From positions 248,001 to 312,000 of the forward strand of contig LJCX01000029.1 of NCBI GenBank assembly GCA_001298545.1: a stretch of 64,000 nucleotides of DNA, read 5' to 3'. Origin of the DNA: Actinobacteria bacterium OV320. Lineage in GTDB: Bacteria; Actinomycetota; Actinomycetes; Streptomycetales; Streptomycetaceae. The notes under the pieces are model-generated. The model had not been told where the DNA came from and did not search any database. It saw only the letters and a list, made by a program, of their open reading frames with translations. A program made the position numbers and the translations under genes. Of the stretch, positions 60,701 through 64,000 are shown one piece after another; the stretch's first letter is position 1; every line of letters begins with the position of its first letter.

Positions 60701-60965
60701 CGGCAACCCCCGCCACCAGCAGGGGAGTCCGTCCGCCCTCGCGCGCGTACCGCTGTCCGAAACTGACCTGGTGGGACTCCGTCTCCTCCAGGGCGCGCGC
60801 GTACGCCTCGTACTCCTCGGCGGCCGTCTGCGCCATGGCGTCCAGCGCGCCGCGCGCCCGCGTCATGAGCACCTGCCGGTCGCTGCGCCCGCCGGACCGC
60901 CGTACTTCCTCCTCCACGGCCCGCGCCAACAACCGCTCGGCTTGCGCCCTATGGCCGTCCCGCAT
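57765..60965 (-). CDS. STAND-family NTPase (NB-ARC-like) with TPR array
   Basis: A 1066-residue signalling ATPase. The N-terminal helical region (1-75) is followed by hydrophobic segments at about 81-127, a linker, then the NTPase at about 215-480. Walker A is GPPGSGRTT at 247-255, with arginine in place of the usual lysine. Walker B is VTVILDDAS near 334-342, and GGLPLALRVVG is near 435. A winged-helix segment follows at about 485-560 (LADAGLVDHVRGDRYRLHDLVRAFA). Roughly ten TPR-like repeats at 600-990 have the recurring HGEAWAHFQLGQL / RGEAWALTQLARA / RGEAWTVYYLGLA motif. The start is ATG 60965 behind GGAGGGGG. It has AfsR-like logic without a SARP domain. A sensor role is inferred. Confidence 0.85.
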   Translation of the reverse strand: MRDGHRAQAERLLARAVEEEVRRSGGRSDRQVLMTRARGALDAMAQTAAEEYEAYARALEETESHQVSFGQRYAREGGRTPLLVAGVAAVTTAVADLALGTGPGTALGAGVAVGVVGAAATVVKVAGSHLPAAHHRAGEAGQPGGAEQLRLQWLTALEVRGIRPFLDQQRMLSATTGPKKAPGPQLRGADKSAAARGRNVLAQSFAQLPEAEGPFAGRRTELGQLRQWVQAARASTQTRPTVVVLHGPPGSGRTTLAVRAAHDLRDQFRGACVVDLRGHSAEEAPLPTRDALLHLLNRLGAPREQLLFRERSSADQQVKRLTELYQQHLTGLPVTVILDDASDPEQVLALVPERSDSLVLVTARTPLGLPAELSAWVHELAVRPLDAAGAEELLGAAAQDASGPYDAESADRIRELCGGLPLALRVVGSSLGPRSPRALAADLGVYGPVEPVERALWLRYTDQPDVTRRLLRRLALAGRASLGTAAAAALLATDRAEATRHLTALADAGLVDHVRGDRYRLHDLVRAFAQARLLDEEEQNERSAAQERLIVSYAELADSVLRLVDGNMSTRSDRFTPHGFTSLDEALRWLDDESSFITATLRHAEGVDQNAVLSLLGALCDYCLLRGDLYRLGEISELAQSVGQDLLVRSVQWRTGIAARQLGELDKARTTLSSVVDLYLQAHHDAGAARALCSLGITLHHQGQLTEAAAKLREAMDLQAAPELATDRAWTMHALAAVERDRGHLAEALDLLTRSLVLHREGGSVHGEAWAHFQLGQLNLRRGDVPRAETDLREALDLYGRTRDARGEAWALTQLARARLIAGDPDPAAEDLRRASARHRDNEDARGEAWTVYYLGLALEETGDLDHAVRELERSRSLFSRMRDVYGLACARHHSARVTRDQRAAQTGSLRNSGFARQLLVDARADFQRIGVAHGEAWTCLELAIVDAGNARTQAALALCDEAAGLFASYGDRRGEDWARFLRCTLLPYAAPGGVEVGTAVAQEELAQLVRTHHPLRDTRLTECLEAYGLLLERGIRLESGWQAWRLGLVPGRHGREVMGVTVNDE

Positions 60966-61121
60966 GTCCCGTCCCCCTCCGGAGGTCACAGCTTTCCTTG
61001 GTCAAGTGTGCGGGGGGCGGCGCCGCGAAGCGAGGGGGCGAAGGGTCCCGGGTCGCCGGGCGGTGATCGCCCGGGGGCGCCTGACGTCTGCCGGGCGGGG
61101 TACTGCGGCAGGATGGACCCC

Positions 61122-63167
61122 ATGCCGAACCGACTGGCCCATGAGACGTCCCCGTACCTCCTCCAGCACGCCGACAACCCCGTCGACTGGTGGCCCTGGT
61201 CGGCGGAGGCCTTCGAGGAGGCGCGCAGGCGGGGCGTGCCGGTGCTGCTGAGTGTCGGGTATTCGAGCTGCCACTGGTGCCATGTGATGGCGCACGAGTC
61301 CTTCGAGGACCGGGCGACCGCCGACCAGCTCAACGAGCACTTCGTCAGCGTCAAGGTCGACCGGGAAGAGCGTCCCGACGTGGACGCCGTCTACATGGAG
61401 GCCGTGCAGGCGGCCACCGGCCAGGGCGGCTGGCCGATGACCGTGTTCCTGACGCCCGACGCCGAGCCCTTCTACTTCGGGACGTACTTCCCGCCCGCGC
61501 CCCGGCAGGGCATGCCCTCCTTCCGGCAGGTGCTGGAGGGGGTGCGGCAGGCCTGGACCGAGCGGCGGGACGAGGTGGCCGAGGTCGCCGGGAAGATCGT
61601 CCGGGATCTGGCGGGACGGGAGATCTCCTACGGGGACGGCATGGCCCCCACGGAGCAGGAGCTGTCCCAGGCGCTGCTGGGGCTGACCCGGGAGTACGAC
61701 CCGCAGCGGGGCGGGTTCGCCGGAGCGCCGAAGTTCCCGCCGTCGATGGTGATCGAGTTCCTGCTGCGCCACCATGCGCGGACCGGCGCCGAGGGCGCTC
61801 TCCAGATGGCCCGGGACACCTGTGAACGGATGGCCAGGGGCGGGATCTACGACCAGCTCGGCGGCGGGTTCGCCCGGTACTCCGTCGACCGTGACTGGGT
61901 CGTGCCGCACTTCGAGAAGATGCTGTACGACAACGCCCTGCTGTGCCGGGTCTACGCCCATCTGTGGCGGGCCACCGGCAGCGAGCTGGCCCGGCGGGTC
62001 GCCCTCGAGACGGCCGACTTCATGGTCCGCGAACTGCGCACCGAGCAGGGCGGGTTCGCCTCCGCGCTCGACGCCGACAGCGACGACGGGAGCGGGAAGC
62101 ACGTCGAGGGCGTGTACTACGTCTGGACGCCCGAGCAGCTCACCGAGGTGCTCGGGCCGCAGGACGCCGAGCTCGCCGCCCGCTACTTCGGCGTCACCGA
62201 GGAGGGCACCTTCGAGCACGGCTCCTCCGTCCTCCAACTCCCGCAGCAGGAGGAGGTCTTCGACGCGGAGCGGATCGCCGGGATCAAGGAGCGGCTGCTG
62301 CGCGAGCGCGGCGGACGGCCCGCCCCGGGCCGGGACGACAAGGTCGTCGCCGCCTGGAACGGGCTCGCGATCGCCGCGCTCGCCGAGACCGGCGCCTACT
62401 TCGACCGGCCGGATCTCGTCGAGGCCGCGGTCGGGGCCGCCGATCTCCTCGTCCGGTTGCATCTCGACGAGCAGGCACGTATCGCCCGTACCAGCAAGGA
62501 CGGACAGGTCGGGGCCAACGCGGGGGTCCTCGAGGACTACGCCGACGTGGCCGAGGGGTTCCTCGCCCTCGCCTCCGTCACCGGGGAGGGCGTCTGGCTG
62601 GAGTTCGCCGGATTCCTGCTCGATCACGTCCTCGTCGGGTTCGTCGACCCCGGGTCCGGTGCGCTGTACGACACCGCGGCGGACGCCGAGCGGCTCATCC
62701 GGCGTCCGCAGGATCCGACCGACAACGCGGCGCCCTCCGGCTGGTCCTCCGCCGCCGGCGCGCTGCTGAGCTACGCCGCCCATACCGGTTCGGAGCCCCA
62801 CCGCAGCGCCGCGGAGCGGGCGTTGGGCGTTGTGAAGGCGCTCGGGCCGCGGGTGCCCCGGTTCATCGGATGGGGGCTCGCCGCCGCCGAGGCACTGCTC
62901 GACGGGCCGCGCGAGGTCGCCGTGGTCGTACCCGGCACGGCCGACCCGGCCTCGGCGGCGTTGCACCGTACGGCGCTTCTGGGCACCGCCCCGGGGGCCG
63001 TCGTCGCGTTCGGCACGACGGGGAGTGACGAGTTTCCGTTGCTCGCCGACCGCCCGCTGATCGATGGTGAACCGACCGCGTACGTCTGCCGTAACTTCAC
63101 CTGTGACGCGCCGACCGCCGACCCGGAGCGACTGCGCGCGGCGTTGACCACCGTGGTGAGCGGCTGA
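61122..63167 (+). CDS. thioredoxin-domain protein of the YyaL/SPATA20 family
   Basis: A 681-residue cytosolic protein. The N-terminal thioredoxin-like domain at 1-165 contains PYLLQHADNPVDWW, CHWCHVM (redox CxxC at 50-53), VDREERPD and GGWPMTVFLTPD. An (alpha/alpha)6 barrel follows with GGGFARYSVDRDWVVPHFEKMLYDNA and GFASALDADSD, as in N-acylglucosamine 2-epimerase-type folds. A small C-terminal domain ends with CRNFTCDAP. Length and order match the family, whose biochemical role is unknown. The start is ATG 61122; ATG 61113 is possible. Confidence 0.92.
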   Translation: MPNRLAHETSPYLLQHADNPVDWWPWSAEAFEEARRRGVPVLLSVGYSSCHWCHVMAHESFEDRATADQLNEHFVSVKVDREERPDVDAVYMEAVQAATGQGGWPMTVFLTPDAEPFYFGTYFPPAPRQGMPSFRQVLEGVRQAWTERRDEVAEVAGKIVRDLAGREISYGDGMAPTEQELSQALLGLTREYDPQRGGFAGAPKFPPSMVIEFLLRHHARTGAEGALQMARDTCERMARGGIYDQLGGGFARYSVDRDWVVPHFEKMLYDNALLCRVYAHLWRATGSELARRVALETADFMVRELRTEQGGFASALDADSDDGSGKHVEGVYYVWTPEQLTEVLGPQDAELAARYFGVTEEGTFEHGSSVLQLPQQEEVFDAERIAGIKERLLRERGGRPAPGRDDKVVAAWNGLAIAALAETGAYFDRPDLVEAAVGAADLLVRLHLDEQARIARTSKDGQVGANAGVLEDYADVAEGFLALASVTGEGVWLEFAGFLLDHVLVGFVDPGSGALYDTAADAERLIRRPQDPTDNAAPSGWSSAAGALLSYAAHTGSEPHRSAAERALGVVKALGPRVPRFIGWGLAAAEALLDGPREVAVVVPGTADPASAALHRTALLGTAPGAVVAFGTTGSDEFPLLADRPLIDGEPTAYVCRNFTCDAPTADPERLRAALTTVVSG

Positions 63168-63181
63168 AACGCCCACAAAAC

Positions 63182-63209
63182 CCCTGCGGAACACCGTGGC
63201 TCCGCAGGG
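63182..63209 (+). terminator. hairpin after the thioredoxin-domain gene
   Basis: CCCTGCGGA (63182-63190) and TCCGCAGGG (63201-63209), with a 10-base loop, followed by AAA. Confidence 0.8.
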
Positions 63210-63380
63210 AAAGCTGAGCATCTGTTCGGATAAGTCGGCTTACAGGCGGCAGAGTTCCGAAACAATCTATTTATCGGAAGAGTTCCCGGACTTCACAGAG
63301 TCCCCCTAGTCTCTCCACAGTGACGCGACGGATGTGACACGCCGTCGCGACAGGGGGCTCTGGGATCTGGGGGGATCTGC

Positions 63381-64000
63381 TTGCTCACGTCTGTCTTCAT
63401 CGCTGCCGTCTCACTGGCCTTGTTCTGGATGGCGGCGTTCACCTTGTGGTGGCAGATGCACGCGTGGCGTACGCCCGAAGTGCTCGCGTCCACCCGGTTC
63501 AGCAGCCCTGACGGCGACGAACACGTCTCCTTCTCGCTGCTGCTTCCGGCACGGCATGAACAGGCCGTGCTGGACCACACCATCCAGCGGCTGCTGGAAT
63601 CCGGCCACACCGACTTCGAGATCATCGTCATCGTGGGTCATGACGACCCCGAGACCACGGCGGTGGCCGAGAGCGCCGCCGAACGCGACCCGCGCGTCCG
63701 TGTCGTCGTCGACACCCACGAGAAGAAGAACAAGCCGAAGGCCATGAACACGGCGCTGCCGCACTGCCGCGGCGATGTCGTCGGGGTCTTCGACGCCGAG
63801 GACCAGGTCCATCCCGAGCTGCTCTCCCATGTCGACCACGCCTTCCGGACCACGGGGGCCGACGTCGTGCAGGGCGGGGTGCAGCTCATCAACTTCCATT
63901 CCAGCTGGTACAGCCTGCGCAACTGCCTGGAGTACTTCTTCTGGTTCCGCTCCCGGCTCCATCTGCATGCGCAGAAAGGATTCATCCCGTTGGGTGGCAA
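63381..64000 (+). CDS. membrane glycosyltransferase family 2, 5' part (runs off the right edge)
   Basis: The first 206 codons of a processive-type glycosyltransferase. The N-terminal transmembrane helix lies at about 4-25 (FIAAVSLALFWMAAFTLWW). The GT-A core has FSLLLPARHEQ near 52, DFEIIVIVGHDD near 78-89, KNKPKAMNTALPHCRGDVVGVFDAEDQ near 116-142 with the DxD equivalent DAED, and VVQGGVQLINFHSSWYSLRNCLEY. The start is TTG 63381, behind GGGGGGA. The substrate is unknown; surface polysaccharide synthesis is likely. The remaining domains lie outside the window. Confidence 0.88.
   Translation, partial: MLTSVFIAAVSLALFWMAAFTLWWQMHAWRTPEVLASTRFSSPDGDEHVSFSLLLPARHEQAVLDHTIQRLLESGHTDFEIIVIVGHDDPETTAVAESAAERDPRVRVVVDTHEKKNKPKAMNTALPHCRGDVVGVFDAEDQVHPELLSHVDHAFRTTGADVVQGGVQLINFHSSWYSLRNCLEYFFWFRSRLHLHAQKGFIPLGG

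Noticed and set aside
59832..61121. In-frame extension upstream of the thioredoxin-domain gene
   Set aside because: Antisense to the STAND NTPase; the conserved N-terminus NRLAHETSPYLLQHA starts just after 61122.

Overview
This is a chromosomal window from a Streptomyces species or a very close relative. The evidence is very high GC with strongly G/C-ending codons, many GTG and a few TTG starts, an acyl-CoA carboxylase locus with an epsilon subunit next to birA, mycothiol S-conjugate amidase, MmpB, a single-domain adenylate cyclase, and a gene order that matches, from memory, the S. coelicolor chromosome around SCO4914 to SCO4976. That correspondence is recall and was not searched. No rRNA, tRNA, CRISPR array or intact transposase was seen.

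Layout. 1-10.5 kb: nucleoside salvage and sugar phosphates (deoC, a phosphohexomutase, purine nucleoside phosphorylase), a PH-domain membrane protein, a large membrane protein, a solitary RelE/ParE-like protein, a gamma-glutamylcyclotransferase-like protein, an NAD(P)H-quinone dehydrogenase-type flavoprotein and a DeoR regulator. 10.5-16.9 kb: propionyl/acetyl-CoA carboxylase (alpha, beta, epsilon), maf, mmpB and divergent birA. BirA would biotinylate the alpha subunit encoded 4 kb away. 17-29.2 kb: adenylate cyclase, enoyl-CoA hydratase, a GAF-GGDEF protein, histidine ammonia-lyase, envelope proteins (lipoprotein, LAXTG-anchored protein, L,D-transpeptidase), a MacB-type ABC exporter and a monooxygenase-globin fusion. 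29.3-34.5 kb: an XRE regulator divergent from an alcohol dehydrogenase, a peptidase S51 relative, a serine hydrolase, a DUF4389 membrane protein and the 3' remnant of a lost FecCD permease gene.

34.9-46.3 kb is an accessory region. It holds a large protein with a coiled-coil N-terminus, an Mrr-type nuclease domain and a C-terminal TerD domain; two close paralogues of unknown function, one interrupted by an early amber codon; a truncated second copy of a DUF4291 gene; an AI-2E-type transporter; and an ECF sigma factor with its overlapping membrane partner. Three and a half copies of a ~53-bp palindrome sit at the edges of these modules. Two gene fragments begin or end at these palindromes, so they look like recombination junctions. 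This is the most interesting part of the window.

46.3-64 kb returns to a core-like order: msrA, metB, a second small sigma-factor/membrane-protein pair, a MarR regulator, ilvA, a DrrAB-type ABC exporter, greA, DUF4307 protein, mca, a 1066-residue STAND/TPR protein with an atypical Walker A, a thioredoxin-domain protein and the start of a family-2 glycosyltransferase. Three intergenic stretches (1.3-1.9, 47.1-47.4 and 57.3-57.8 kb) are low-complexity, strand-asymmetric repeat deserts.

Starts were chosen by eye from Shine-Dalgarno spacing and family length. Functions are assigned from recognised motifs and family memory only; no search was run.
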